Positions 49,052 to 49,486 of a stretch of DNA of 49,486 nucleotides are shown piece after piece. The notes below the pieces were generated by a model that did no database searches, had not been told where the DNA came from, and was given only the letters and a program-made list of their open reading frames with translations. The translations under genes were made by a program, and so were the position numbers. Source of the DNA: an uncultured Collinsella sp. GTDB taxonomy: Bacteria; Actinomycetota; Coriobacteriia; Coriobacteriales; Coriobacteriaceae. Each line of letters opens with the position of its first letter. The stretch's first letter is position 1. The stretch spans positions 1 to 49,486 of the forward strand of contig CAUESV010000014.1 in the NCBI GenBank assembly GCA_959020715.1, written 5' to 3'.

Positions 49052-49486
49052 GAGGAAATTACGGGGCTGTCCGTCCCTCTACTCATTCATCTCAATCTGT
49101 AACACTAAGACCCGTTTTGGATGGCCAACTGTTACAGAGTGAGACGTTATTTGCCTGTCCATTCGTTTGTCTCGATCTGTAACATCTGGAGGTCAAAAAC
49201 CCGTTTATCTGTTATAGATTGAGATTTTGTCGGCAGGTCCATTCGTTTGTCTCGATCTGTAACATCTAGACCCGTTTTTGCTGGCTAACTGTTACAGATC
49301 AAGATATTGGCTGCCCGCCCTGTGCGTTCATCTCAATCTGTAACATCTGGAGGTCAAAAACCCTTCTAGGTGTTACAGATTGAGACAAACCGTCGCGGAA
49401 CACCGCTGACATTCCACCGTCCGAGCCCCAAGGTTGATTTCCGATCTCAGCCGAACACATTGAGCAAATAGGCCATTCCCGCAGTT
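49052..49486. other. Gene-free right edge
   Basis: About 430 bases without a coding region. It is dominated by the four-unit inverted-repeat array at 49090-49385. The last 100 bases show nothing I can support. Confidence 0.6.
49090..49385. repeat. Array of four 55-bp inverted repeats at 80-bp period
   Basis: Units at 49090-49144, 49170-49224, 49250-49304 and 49331-49385. Each has a left arm of the type TCTCAATCTGTAACA and a right arm TGTTACAGATTGAGA, with a 25-base loop. The starts are 80, 80 and 81 bases apart. Loops of units 1 and 3 share GACCCGTTTT and end in AAC; loops of units 2 and 4 share TCTGGAGGTCAAAAACCC and look like the same loop inverted. Spacers between units (about 25 bases) are partly alike (CCATTCGTTTG precedes units 2 and 3). 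It is not a CRISPR: the repeats are palindromic, imperfect and have no conserved spacer-length unique sequence, and no cas genes are present. Confidence 0.85.

Noticed and set aside
49090..49385. CRISPR array
   Set aside because: Units are palindromic with varied arms and loops that recur in alternate units; spacers are partly alike, not unique, and there are no cas genes.

Overview
The window is high-GC DNA (roughly 60% by eye) from a Gram-positive gut actinobacterium of the class Coriobacteriia, most likely Collinsella or a close relative. This placement rests on recall of gene families (second type II topoisomerase pair, CD1871A-type CXXC micro-protein beside a membrane ferredoxin, XRE/zinc-ribbon/TipAS regulator, LAxTG sorting signal) and on abundant short palindromic intergenic repeats. 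It is inference, not a database match.

Region 1 (about 1-10,000) is accessory DNA. It holds two small excisionase-like DNA-binding proteins, a WYL-domain regulator followed by a HEPN-like/Sel1-like protein of unknown function, divergent small membrane proteins (one split by an in-frame TGA), and an IS21-family insertion sequence with a 5-bp target duplication and a frameshifted istA. A degraded cluster of three SAM methyltransferases follows, with two operator-like dyads upstream. Long non-coding stretches here carry hairpins and repeated words.

Region 2 (10,000-24,700) is a mixture of housekeeping and host-interaction genes. It contains an FMN-dependent oxidoreductase, an AAA+ ATPase with a C-terminal winged helix and three 19-bp iterons over its start, and a parE-parC pair with a clear terminator. 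A maltose-type acetyltransferase comes next. Then, on the minus strand, an apparent unit reads response regulator, histidine kinase, LuxR-type regulator, and a 1455-residue Tat-exported, sortase-anchored surface protein.

Region 3 (24,700-33,600) starts divergently from that two-component system with a redox module: a CD1871A-type CXXC micro-protein, a polytopic 4Fe-4S protein whose start overlaps it, and a TlpA-like thioredoxin lipoprotein. A large fused MacB/FtsX-type ABC protein, two unknown membrane proteins and a tRNA-dihydrouridine synthase follow. Intergenic space is crowded with perfect palindromes, including a 186-bp element with 33-bp arms.

Region 4 (33,600-49,486) has a small ribbon-helix-helix-like module flanked by near-identical composite repeats, a glutaredoxin, an XRE/TipAS regulator, TrmO and a MalY/PatB-type lyase. 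It also has two versions of the same sensory logic side by side: a solute-binding lipoprotein overlapping a hybrid histidine kinase, and a BvgS-like kinase with two solute-binding domains fused in. A pyridoxamine-phosphate-oxidase-like protein, a minimal K+ channel, a LOG-family protein, a ClC antiporter/channel and a YtrA-type GntR/ABC operon complete the coding part. The right edge is a regular array of four 55-bp inverted repeats at an 80-bp period, with alternating loop orientation and no gene.

The strongest candidates for something undescribed are the right-edge hairpin array, the WYL/HEPN-like gene pair, the paired split and fused solute-binding hybrid kinases, and the iteron-controlled ATPase. 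No function has been shown for any of them.
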